From Hyphomicrobiales bacterium (lineage in GTDB: Bacteria; Pseudomonadota; Alphaproteobacteria; Rhizobiales; Xanthobacteraceae): 33,078 bases of DNA. The translations under genes and the position numbers were made by a program. Location: positions 1 through 33,078 of the forward strand of contig JAKFUP010000105.1 of NCBI GenBank assembly GCA_021732625.1. Direction: 5' to 3'. Below the pieces are notes generated by a model. The model was not told the DNA's origin. It saw only the letters and a list, made by a program, of their open reading frames with translations, and did no database searches. Positions 26,638 to 33,078 of the stretch are shown here, piece by piece (the stretch's first letter is position 1; every line of letters begins with the position of its first letter).

Positions 26638-27843
26638 ATGAAGAAAATCATCGCGTCCCTGCTTGCGTCGTCTGTCGTGTTTGCCGCCAGCTCGGCGTCT
26701 GCGCAAAACAATCCGCCGCTAAAGCTTGGCGCCATTCTCGACATGTCGGGTCTTTACGCCGACATTACGGGCGAAGGCAGCGCGACTGCGGCGCGCATGG
26801 CGGTCGAGGATTTCGGCGGCAGCGTGCTCGGCCGCAAGGTTGAGATCATCGCCGCCGATCATCTCAACAAAGCCGACGTCTCCGCCAACATCGCTCGCGA
26901 CATGCTCGACAATCAGGGCGTCGAGGCGATCGTCGATGTGGCGGCATCCGCCACGGCGCTTGCGGCCGGAGAAATCGCGAAAGCGCGCAACAAGATCATT
27001 ATCTTCAACGGACCTGGTTCGATCCGTCTCAGCAACGAAGCATGCGGGCCTTATACCGTGCACTACGTGTTCGACACTTACGGGCAGGCGAATTCGACCG
27101 GACTTGCGACAGTGAAGCAGGGTCTCGATTCGTGGTTCTTCCTGACGGCAGATTATGCATTCGGTCAGGATCTGGAAAAAGATACCACGAACGTCGTCCA
27201 GAAGCAGGGCGGCAAGGTCGTCGGCACGGTGAAGCACCCGCTCAATACCTCGGACTTCTCGTCGTTCCTGCTGCAGGCGCAAAGCTCAAAGGCAAAGGTC
27301 GTCGGCCTTGCCAACGCCGGCGGTGACACCATCAACGCCATCAAACAGGCGGCTGAATTCGGTTTGACCCAAGGCGGTCAGAAACTGTCGCCTCTGCTTG
27401 CGTTCATCACTGACATCGACAGTGTCGGCTTGCAAACCGCGCAGGGCATGATCCTGGCGGAAGCGTTTTACTGGGACATGAACGACGAGACGCGCGCATT
27501 TTCGAAGCGGTTTCAGGAAAAAATCAAGCGTGCGCCGACCTCGGCGCAGGCCGGCATCTATTCATCCGTTGGACATTACCTCAAGGCAGTGAAGGCAGCA
27601 GGCACCACTGACTCTGCGGCCGTGATGAAGGTCATGAAGGACACGCCGATCAACGACATGTTTGCGAAGAACGGAAAGATCCGCGAGGACGGCCGCATGA
27701 TTCACGACATGTATCTGTTCGAGGTCAAGAAGCCATCGGAATCCAAGGGCCGCTGGGACGATTACAAGCTGCTTGCGACGATCCCCGGTGACGACGCTTT
27801 CCAGCCCCTATCAGCATCGCGCTGCCCGCTGGTGAAGAAATAA
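26638..27843 (+). CDS. ABC transporter substrate-binding protein, branched-chain amino acid (LIV) type
   Basis: The 401-residue protein has a classic Sec signal peptide (MKKIIASLLASSVVFAASSASA) and a type-1 periplasmic-binding domain (Peripla_BP_6): GAILDMSGLYADITGEG, the block VDVAASATALAAGEIA and FFLTADYAFGQDLE. Members bind branched amino acids, amides, or aromatic and aliphatic acids. ATG 26638 was chosen for GGGAGGA five bases before it. The permease and ATPase genes are not in the window. The genes directly behind it encode acyl-CoA enzymes, so the ligand may be a carboxylic acid that is then activated to its CoA ester; this is inference from context. Confidence 0.93.
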   Translation: MKKIIASLLASSVVFAASSASAQNNPPLKLGAILDMSGLYADITGEGSATAARMAVEDFGGSVLGRKVEIIAADHLNKADVSANIARDMLDNQGVEAIVDVAASATALAAGEIAKARNKIIIFNGPGSIRLSNEACGPYTVHYVFDTYGQANSTGLATVKQGLDSWFFLTADYAFGQDLEKDTTNVVQKQGGKVVGTVKHPLNTSDFSSFLLQAQSSKAKVVGLANAGGDTINAIKQAAEFGLTQGGQKLSPLLAFITDIDSVGLQTAQGMILAEAFYWDMNDETRAFSKRFQEKIKRAPTSAQAGIYSSVGHYLKAVKAAGTTDSAAVMKVMKDTPINDMFAKNGKIREDGRMIHDMYLFEVKKPSESKGRWDDYKLLATIPGDDAFQPLSASRCPLVKK

Positions 27844-27907
27844 CGCCGCAACCACAGCGCGGCGATCAATCGCTGCGCGTTTGTTCAATCGCAAAGGTCC
27901 TGATCCC

Positions 27908-28693
27908 ATGAGCGACATTGTCCTGCAACACCTCGATCGTGGACTGCTCACCATCACGATGAACCGGCCTGATCGCCGCAATGCGCTCAATGCTGACATG
28001 ACGCGCGGTCTTGTCGAAGCTGCGCGGCGCGCAGCCGAGGACGGTGATGTCCGTGCCGTGCTGCTGAAGGGTGCCGGCGGCACGTTCTGCGTCGGCGGTG
28101 ACGTCAAGGCGATGGCAGTGGCAACGCCGCGGCCGCTGGAAGACCGGGTCGCGACCTTGCGCAAGGGCATGGAAGTCTCGCGCATCCTGCATCAGATGCA
28201 GAAGCCGGTGGTGGCGCAGATCGACGGCGCAGCCGCGGGCGCGGGGCTTTCGATCGCGCTCTCCTGCGATATTCGTATCGCCAGCGAGTCGGCAAAGATT
28301 ACGACCGCTTTTGCCAAGGTCGGTTTCTCCGGTGACTACGGCGGCACGTATTTCCTGACGCAGATGCTCGGCAGCGCCAAAGCGCGTGAGCTTTATCTGC
28401 TCTCGCCGGTGCTGACCGCAAAGGAAGCGCTTGGGCTCGGCATGGTCAGCAAGGTCGTGCCTGACGCGGAAATCGACAAAGCTGCGCAGGAGCTTGCGAT
28501 GTCGCTGGCGCAGGGACCGAGCGTGACGCTCGGCTATATCAAGCGCAACATCAACAATGCCGAAACGCTGTCGCTCGAAGCCTGCTTCGACGCCGAAGCG
28601 ATCCATCACTCGCGCTGCGGCGAAACCACCGATCACAAGGAAGCCTCGAAGGCGTTTGTCGAGAAGCGAACGCCGGTGTTTGTGGGGCGTTAG
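27908..28693 (+). CDS. Enoyl-CoA hydratase/isomerase family protein (PaaG-like active site)
   Basis: The 261-residue protein has the crotonase fold. The two oxyanion-hole parts are seen at CVGGDVKAM (61-69) and IDGAAAGAGLSIAL (106-118). The position of the first catalytic Glu of classic hydratases (Glu144 in rat) is Phe135 here, while Asp143 stands in GFSGDYGGTYFL, where isomerases of the PaaG type carry their acidic residue. A glutamate in ARELYLL may match the second Glu. An isomerase or a hydratase acting on an unusual acyl-CoA is therefore more likely than plain beta-oxidation. It lies 64 bp after the solute-binding protein gene and is probably co-transcribed with it. Confidence 0.88.
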   Translation: MSDIVLQHLDRGLLTITMNRPDRRNALNADMTRGLVEAARRAAEDGDVRAVLLKGAGGTFCVGGDVKAMAVATPRPLEDRVATLRKGMEVSRILHQMQKPVVAQIDGAAAGAGLSIALSCDIRIASESAKITTAFAKVGFSGDYGGTYFLTQMLGSAKARELYLLSPVLTAKEALGLGMVSKVVPDAEIDKAAQELAMSLAQGPSVTLGYIKRNINNAETLSLEACFDAEAIHHSRCGETTDHKEASKAFVEKRTPVFVGR

Positions 28694-28724
28694 AAGCGCG
28701 GGAATCCGGTGGTTCGCTTGAGGT

Positions 28725-28837
28725 GTCATTGCGAGGAGCGTGGCGACGAAGCAATCCAGTTCATGCCCGGAGCTGGATTGCTTCGCGGAGCCTGTCATCG
28801 GGCTTGCCGAAGGCAAGACCCGGTGGCTCGCAATGAC
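28725..28837. repeat. Intergenic palindromic repeat (GTCATTGCGAG type)
   Basis: The outer arms GTCATTGCGAG (28725-28735) and CTCGCAATGAC (28827-28837) are exact inverted copies. Inside, 28747-28759 and 28773-28785 form a 13-bp hairpin, and a third stem lies around 28798-28825 (GGGCTTGCC with GGCAAGACCC). This cruciform type is widespread between genes in the Bradyrhizobium group. A frame through it extends the next gene upstream artificially. Confidence 0.85.
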
Positions 28838-28859
28838 CATTGATAGAAAAGGTACGGCT

Positions 28860-29612
28860 ATGCCCACCCGCCTGCGTCAGGTCTGTCTCGTCGCGGCGAA
28901 GATCGAGCCTGTCGGCAGTGACATTGCCGAGGTGATGGGTCTCAACATCTGCTACCGCGATCCCAATGTCGGACGCTTCGGTCTTGAGAACGTCCTGATC
29001 CCGATCGATAGCGTGCTTCTTGAGGTGGTCGCGCCGTTCAAGGAGGGTACGGCGGCCGGGCGCTTCGTCGAGAAGACGCAAGGCCGCGGCGGCTACATGG
29101 CAATCCTGTCGTCCGACGATCCGCGCGAGCGCGGGCGCAACGCTGAGACGATGGGCGTGCGTACCGCGCATCTGATCGACCGCGCGCCTTATCTCGGTGT
29201 GCAATTGCATCCGCGCGATTGCCGAGGCGCTTTCATTGAATTCAACCACACCGCCGGCAGCGACAACATGTTCGGTCCGTATCCGCCGGCCGGTCCCGAT
29301 TGGCACAAGGCGGTGCGCAAGGAGACAACGCAGGCGCTGACGGCGATCACGATGGAAAGTCCTGATCCTGCCGGTCTCGCCCAGCACTGGAGCAAGATCA
29401 TCGGCTGTCCGGTGACGGACGGCGATGTGCCGGAAGTCCGCTTGCCGAATGCGGCGATTCGTTTTGTGAAAGGCGCTGCCGATCTGATGGGCGGATTGAT
29501 CTTCAAGGTGACCGATCCAGCAGCGATTCTTGTAAGAGCGAAAGCCAAGCAGCTTTCCGTCAATGGCAATACCTTCAAACTGTGCGGCGTCGACTTTGAG
29601 CTGACGACTTGA
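28860..29612 (+). CDS. VOC superfamily (glyoxalase/dioxygenase-fold) protein
   Basis: The 250-residue protein appears to hold two beta-alpha-beta-beta-beta modules of the VOC type: the first with RQVCLVAAKIEPVGSDI and LEVVAPFKEGTAAGRF, the second with ALTAITMESPDPAGLAQHW. VOC proteins include glyoxalases, methylmalonyl-CoA epimerase and ring-cleaving dioxygenases. A full metal triad is not obvious to me, so the reaction stays open. ATG 28860 has AAAAGG seven bases before it; longer versions would run into the upstream repeat. The setting between acyl-CoA enzymes suggests a role in the same pathway. Confidence 0.75.
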   Translation: MPTRLRQVCLVAAKIEPVGSDIAEVMGLNICYRDPNVGRFGLENVLIPIDSVLLEVVAPFKEGTAAGRFVEKTQGRGGYMAILSSDDPRERGRNAETMGVRTAHLIDRAPYLGVQLHPRDCRGAFIEFNHTAGSDNMFGPYPPAGPDWHKAVRKETTQALTAITMESPDPAGLAQHWSKIIGCPVTDGDVPEVRLPNAAIRFVKGAADLMGGLIFKVTDPAAILVRAKAKQLSVNGNTFKLCGVDFELTT

Positions 29613-29621
29613 TCCTGAGCT

Positions 29622-29705
29622 GTCATGCCCGGCCTTGTGCCGGGCATCCACGTCTTGAAATAGCTGTATGAAGACATGGATGGCCGGGACAAGCCCGGCC
29701 ATGAC
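29622..29705. repeat. Intergenic palindromic repeat (GTCATGCCCGGC type)
   Basis: The 84-nt element starts GTCATGCCCGGC and ends GCCCGGCCATGAC. Its arms pair almost along their whole length, meeting around GTCTT (29652-29656) and AAGAC (29671-29675), with the left and right arms also able to form local hairpins. It belongs to a repeat type very common in this group. A frame through it yields a false N-terminal extension of the next gene. Confidence 0.85.
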
Positions 29706-29730
29706 GGGAACATCTGAGAGGCTCTTTTTG

Positions 29731-31866
29731 ATGGACGCTCCCGCCGAGACCAGTACTCGCCACCCGCTCGATACGTTCTTCTCGCCGAAGAGCATCGCGA
29801 TCATCGGGGCGTCGCGCGAACCGCTGAAAATTCCCGGCTTGCTGCTGAACTTCTTGCGCAGGAACGAGTTTCCGGGTGCGATCTATCCGGTCAATCCGAA
29901 CTACGACGATATCAATGGGCTGAAGTGCTATCCGAAAATCGCAGCCGTCGGCCAGCCGATCGATCTCGCCATTGTCATCATTCCCGCGAAGTTCGTCGTT
30001 GGCGCGCTGGAAGAATGCGCGGCGGCCGGCGTCAAGAACGCGATCATCATTTCGTCGGGCTTCGCCGAAGAGGGCGGCGACAGCGCCGGGATGCAGGACG
30101 AGATCGCGGTTATTGCAAAGCGAGCCGGCATGCGGATTTCCGGCCCCAACGCTGAAGGCTTCTACAACGAACCGGGCAAGATCGCCGCCACGTTCAGTCC
30201 GACTGTCGACGTCAAACCGGATGCGCCGCGCCTGATCGCAAGCCGTCGGCGCATCGGCATCGTCGCGCAGAGCGGCGGCATCGGTTTTGCGATCTACAAT
30301 CGCGCCCGCGCGCTCGGTATCGCGCTGAGCTACGTGATCTCGACCGGCAACGAATCCGATCTCGGCGCGGGTGAGTTTCTTGACTACATGGTGCAAGATA
30401 AGACGACCGATGTGATCCTGTTGTTCGTCGAGGGCATCCGCGACAAAGACAAATTTCTGGCCGCCGCGCAGCGCGCCGCCGAGCTTGGCAAGCCTGTCAT
30501 CGTCACCAAGGTTGGCCGCTCGGGAGCCGGTGAGCGCGCAGCCGCCTCGCACACCGCCAGCATGGCGGGATGGAGCGCCGCTTATGACGCGGTGTTCGCG
30601 AAGTACGGCTTCATCGTTTCCAATGACCTCGACGAGGCGGTCGCCATCGCGGCGGTGCTGACCACGTCACCTTTGCCAAAGGGCGATCGCGTCGCTGTCG
30701 TTACTGTCTCGGGCGGTGCGGGTATCTGGGCTGCGGATACCGTTGCGATCAAGGGTATGAACGTGCCGGAATTGTCAGCGGGCGTGCAGCAGATCATTCG
30801 CGGCATGATCCCGTCCTACGGCTCGCCACGCAATCCGATCGATATTACAGCGCAGGCCGTCCATAGCGGGGGCTTGCAGAAGACGATGGAGCTTCTGGAA
30901 ACCTCCAATGAGGTCGATGCAGTGCTCGTCGTCATCTCGATGGCGAGCGAAACGCGCATGCCGTTCAAGATGGAAGAACTCAAGCCGCTGATTGATCGGC
31001 AGACCAAGCCCTACGTGTTCTGGTCCTACACGCTGCCGTCGCAGTTCGCGCGGACGGGGCTAGCAGCATCTGGTGTGATCATTCTGTCCAATCTCACGCA
31101 TGCGGGCGCCGCTATCCAGCATCTCGGCAGATACGCGACGTTCAAGCCACCCGCGCTGGTATTTTCCGCAAAGACAGCCGATCTGTCGAAGGATGCATCG
31201 GCGACTGCTTTCTCCGAATACGACAGCAAGGCGCTGCTCCGTGATGCGGGCATCGACGTGCCGCAGGAGATGTTGGTCAACGGCCGCAGCGGAATTGAGC
31301 CGGCGGCAGCCAAGATTGGCTTTCCGCTGGTGATGAAAATTCAATCGGCGGACATTCCGCACAAGAGCGAAGTCGGCGGCGTGATGGTCGGCATCGCCAA
31401 TGTGCAAGACGCGCTCGCTGCTTATGACGCAATCGTTGCCAGCGCCAAACATCATCGCCCAAAAGCAAAAATTCAAGGCGTGCTGGTGAGCCCGATGGCG
31501 AACAAGGGCATCGAGATGATCGTCGGTACTATGACCGACGCGACATTCGGGCCGATGATCATGGCGGGCCTCGGCGGTGTGACCACCGAGCTGTTCAAGG
31601 ATGTGGTCTATCGTCCCGCTCCGGTCAGCGAAACGGAGGCGGCTGCGATGCTCGATGAGTTGAAGGCGTCGCCGTTGCTTAACGGCTTCCGTGGCGCGCC
31701 AAGGGCCGACGTTGCTGCCCTAACGAAGCTGATGGCGCAGTTGTCGCAGATGGCAGCCGCGAACAGTGCGCACATCGCCGAGATCGAAATCAATCCGGTG
31801 CTGGTGCACGCCAAGGGCGAGGGCGTCACGATTGTCGACGCGCTCGTGGTGCCAGTGGTGAAATAA
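29731..31866 (+). CDS. Acyl-CoA synthetase, NDP-forming (acetate--CoA ligase family)
   Basis: The 711-residue protein fuses the alpha and beta parts of ADP-forming acyl-CoA synthetase. In order it has a CoA-binding Rossmann domain (about 12-140; PKSIAIIGAS), a succinyl-CoA-ligase-like domain (about 170-460) with the phospho-accepting His274 in GRSGAGERAAASHTAS, and an ATP-grasp domain (about 490-711; FPLVMKIQSADIPHKSEVGG). It should form an acyl-CoA from a carboxylic acid and ATP, or run in reverse. ATG 29731 follows GAGAGG at nine bases. Neighbouring crotonase and acyl-CoA dehydrogenase genes suggest that it feeds a degradative pathway; the acid is unknown. Confidence 0.93.
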   Translation: MDAPAETSTRHPLDTFFSPKSIAIIGASREPLKIPGLLLNFLRRNEFPGAIYPVNPNYDDINGLKCYPKIAAVGQPIDLAIVIIPAKFVVGALEECAAAGVKNAIIISSGFAEEGGDSAGMQDEIAVIAKRAGMRISGPNAEGFYNEPGKIAATFSPTVDVKPDAPRLIASRRRIGIVAQSGGIGFAIYNRARALGIALSYVISTGNESDLGAGEFLDYMVQDKTTDVILLFVEGIRDKDKFLAAAQRAAELGKPVIVTKVGRSGAGERAAASHTASMAGWSAAYDAVFAKYGFIVSNDLDEAVAIAAVLTTSPLPKGDRVAVVTVSGGAGIWAADTVAIKGMNVPELSAGVQQIIRGMIPSYGSPRNPIDITAQAVHSGGLQKTMELLETSNEVDAVLVVISMASETRMPFKMEELKPLIDRQTKPYVFWSYTLPSQFARTGLAASGVIILSNLTHAGAAIQHLGRYATFKPPALVFSAKTADLSKDASATAFSEYDSKALLRDAGIDVPQEMLVNGRSGIEPAAAKIGFPLVMKIQSADIPHKSEVGGVMVGIANVQDALAAYDAIVASAKHHRPKAKIQGVLVSPMANKGIEMIVGTMTDATFGPMIMAGLGGVTTELFKDVVYRPAPVSETEAAAMLDELKASPLLNGFRGAPRADVAALTKLMAQLSQMAAANSAHIAEIEINPVLVHAKGEGVTIVDALVVPVVK

Positions 31867-31876
31867 CCATGACAAT

Positions 31877-31983
31877 GTCATTCCGGGATGCGCCGAAGGC
31901 GCAGACCCGGAATCCAACTCACCACTTTGCTCGGATAGGCATGGATTCCGGGTTCGCTCGCGTTGCTCGCGCCCCGGAATGAC
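31877..31983. repeat. Intergenic palindromic repeat (GTCATTCCGGG type)
   Basis: The outer arms GTCATTCCGGG (31877-31887) and CCCGGAATGAC (31973-31983) are exact inverted copies. The left half contains the hairpin TGCGCC-GAA-GGCGCA, and the inner segments GGAATCC and GGATTCC form a further inverted pair. It fills most of the space between the convergent synthetase and hydratase genes and could end transcription from both sides, although no T-run is present. Confidence 0.85.
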
Positions 31984-32013
31984 GTGGAATATCGCGGCTC
32001 GACGGAAGCTGTG

Positions 32014-32823
32014 TCACCGTCCCTTGAAGTTTGCCACGCGGCGCTCCTCGGTGGCTTTGACGCCTTCCTTGAAATCGTCGGTGGCGCGCAGCCAGGTCTG
32101 CTCTTTCAATTCGTGCTCAGTCGCCTTGTGGATGCGGTCGGCAAGGCCAGCGCGCATCGTCGCGCGAGTTGAAACGAGGCCAAGCGGGGAGCATTCGGCG
32201 ATCTCTTCGGCGAGCTTGATTGCTTCCGCGCGCACCTGATCCTGCGGCACCAGAATATTGGCGAGGCCCATTTTATAAGCCTCTTCGCCGGTGACGCGGC
32301 GGCTGGTGTAGAACATCAGCTCGGCGTTGTTCTTGCCGATCAGTTCGGTCAGCGCCACGGTCAGGCCGAAGCCCGGATGAAAGCCGAGCTTGGTGAAATT
32401 CGCGGCGAAGCGTGTCTCGGGACAAGCCACGCGGAAATCCGCCGACACCGCGAGGCCGAGGCCGCCACCGATGGCCGCGCCGTGAACCGCGGCGACGATC
32501 GGCTTCTTGGCGCGATAGATGCGGACCGCCTCGAGATACAGATGGCTGATCGAGCCGAGATGGTCGGCCGGATCGCCTTTTGCGTTTGGGCTGGCGACGG
32601 TTTCCTTGCGGTTCGGATCCTTGAAGTCGGCGCCGGCGCAGAACGCCTTGCCCTGCGCACACAGCACAGTGGCGCGGACTTCGACATTGGCGTCGAATTC
32701 GTCGAGCGCATCGGCGATCTGCTGGATCAGCAGCGCATCGAAGAAATTCAGCGGCGGCTTGCGAATCTCGATGATGCCGATGTTGCCCTTGGTTTCGACG
32801 CCGATATCCTGGTAGGTGGCCAT
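32014..32823 (-). CDS. Enoyl-CoA hydratase/isomerase family protein
   Basis: This 269-residue crotonase-fold protein has the oxyanion-hole segments FCAGADFKD (about 61-69) and VHGAAIGGGLGLAVSADFR (about 114-132). The first catalytic Glu of classic hydratases is replaced by Phe in ANFTKLGFHPGFG, and no Asp stands in that loop; a glutamate in NNAELMFYT fits the second Glu. The precise reaction is therefore unclear. It starts MATYQDIGV at ATG 32823. It lies 25 bases downstream of the acyl-CoA dehydrogenase gene on the same strand, so the two form an operon converging on the synthetase gene. Confidence 0.88.
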   Translation of the reverse strand: MATYQDIGVETKGNIGIIEIRKPPLNFFDALLIQQIADALDEFDANVEVRATVLCAQGKAFCAGADFKDPNRKETVASPNAKGDPADHLGSISHLYLEAVRIYRAKKPIVAAVHGAAIGGGLGLAVSADFRVACPETRFAANFTKLGFHPGFGLTVALTELIGKNNAELMFYTSRRVTGEEAYKMGLANILVPQDQVRAEAIKLAEEIAECSPLGLVSTRATMRAGLADRIHKATEHELKEQTWLRATDDFKEGVKATEERRVANFKGR

Positions 32824-32848
32824 GGTGTGTCCTGTTCTTGCTGTTTCG

Positions 32849-33078
32849 TTAGCGCAGGCCGAGTCCGCGCGCGATAATGCCGCGCAGCACTTCCGTTGTG
32901 CCGCCCTGGATGGTGAGTTTCGGTGCGATCTTGGTCGCGAATGCCAGTTGCTCGTTCAGTGTCGGCAAGTTTGTCGCGTCGGTATCGACGAATGCAGCGA
33001 GATCGCGCACCCGATGCGGCAGCGCCTGTTCCCACAGTGTGCCGATATCTTTCACGATCGCGGCTTCCACGACCGGTT
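32849..33078 (-). CDS. Acyl-CoA dehydrogenase (C-terminal end only)
   Basis: About 75 residues of the C-terminus are in the window; the gene continues past its end. The final stretch KLTIQGGTTEVLRGIIARGLGLR is the standard C-terminal helix of acyl-CoA dehydrogenases (usual form GGTTEVxRGIIARxLGL), flavoproteins that oxidise acyl-CoA to enoyl-CoA. The frame stays open to the last base without a start. Its product would be a substrate for a crotonase such as the one encoded directly downstream. Confidence 0.9.
   Translation of the reverse strand, partial: PVVEAAIVKDIGTLWEQALPHRVRDLAAFVDTDATNLPTLNEQLAFATKIAPKLTIQGGTTEVLRGIIARGLGLR

Noticed and set aside
28740-28859. N-terminal extension of the VOC protein
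   Set aside because: The open frame continues upstream only through the palindromic repeat; ATG 28860 has a good Shine-Dalgarno.
29668-29730. N-terminal extension of the acyl-CoA synthetase
   Set aside because: The extra residues (MKTWMAGTSPAMTG) are the usual false translation of this repeat type; ATG 29731 has GAGAGG at nine bases.

Overview
The window is GC-rich chromosomal DNA of an alphaproteobacterium, most likely of the Bradyrhizobiaceae/Nitrobacteraceae (Bradyrhizobium, Rhodopseudomonas, Afipia, Nitrobacter). The clues are the gene content and order (secA, accA, xerD, aroK-aroB, a CorC/HlyC protein, bolA, a C-terminal J-domain protein, cobS-cobT, rpmB, a SUV3-like helicase, an S4 protein, fdxA, carD) and intergenic palindromes of types common in that group. 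The genus cannot be fixed from sequence reading alone. Gene names rest on motif recognition; no database search was run.

Layout. 1-2426: the 3' part of secA, closed by a clear terminator. 2538-6610, minus strand: a YafK-type L,D-transpeptidase lipoprotein, accA, xerD and a 48-residue membrane protein. 6774-9844, plus strand: the tight run aroK-aroB-CorC/HlyC. bolA (minus) and a J-domain protein (plus) diverge from a palindrome-filled gap. cobS and cobT (aerobic cobaltochelatase) are separated by an intergenic repeat. They are followed by two exported proteins (phytase-like esterase; TctC/Bug solute-binding protein). rpmB (minus) has a recognisable promoter and terminator. A DUF3108 protein follows. 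After a 560-base gap comes the large SUV3-like helicase, then an S4 RNA-binding protein, fdxA and carD. An M48 protease lipoprotein and a nuclease-fold protein form a minus-strand pair. From 26638 to the end lies an acyl-CoA catabolism cluster: ABC solute-binding protein, two crotonase-fold enzymes, a VOC-type protein, an NDP-forming acyl-CoA synthetase and the end of an acyl-CoA dehydrogenase. Three of its intergenic gaps each hold a different palindromic repeat.

The most unusual structure is a set of four bulged palindromes in two tandem pairs. One pair (10307-10384 and 10397-10478) ends next to the start codon of the J-domain gene. The other (18444-18522 and 18535-18612) ends over the start of the helicase gene. 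Two of them, in opposite orientation, are both 78 nt and align without gaps. Their stems differ by paired, compensatory changes, which points to selection or descent at the level of a folded RNA or DNA. In the copy at 18535-18612 the Shine-Dalgarno sequence and start codon of the helicase lie in the hairpin loop. The copy at 10397-10478 can form two interleaved, competing stems. I do not recognise this family by name. No tRNA, rRNA, CRISPR array, transposase or integrase of a mobile element was seen; the tyrosine recombinase is the housekeeping XerD type.
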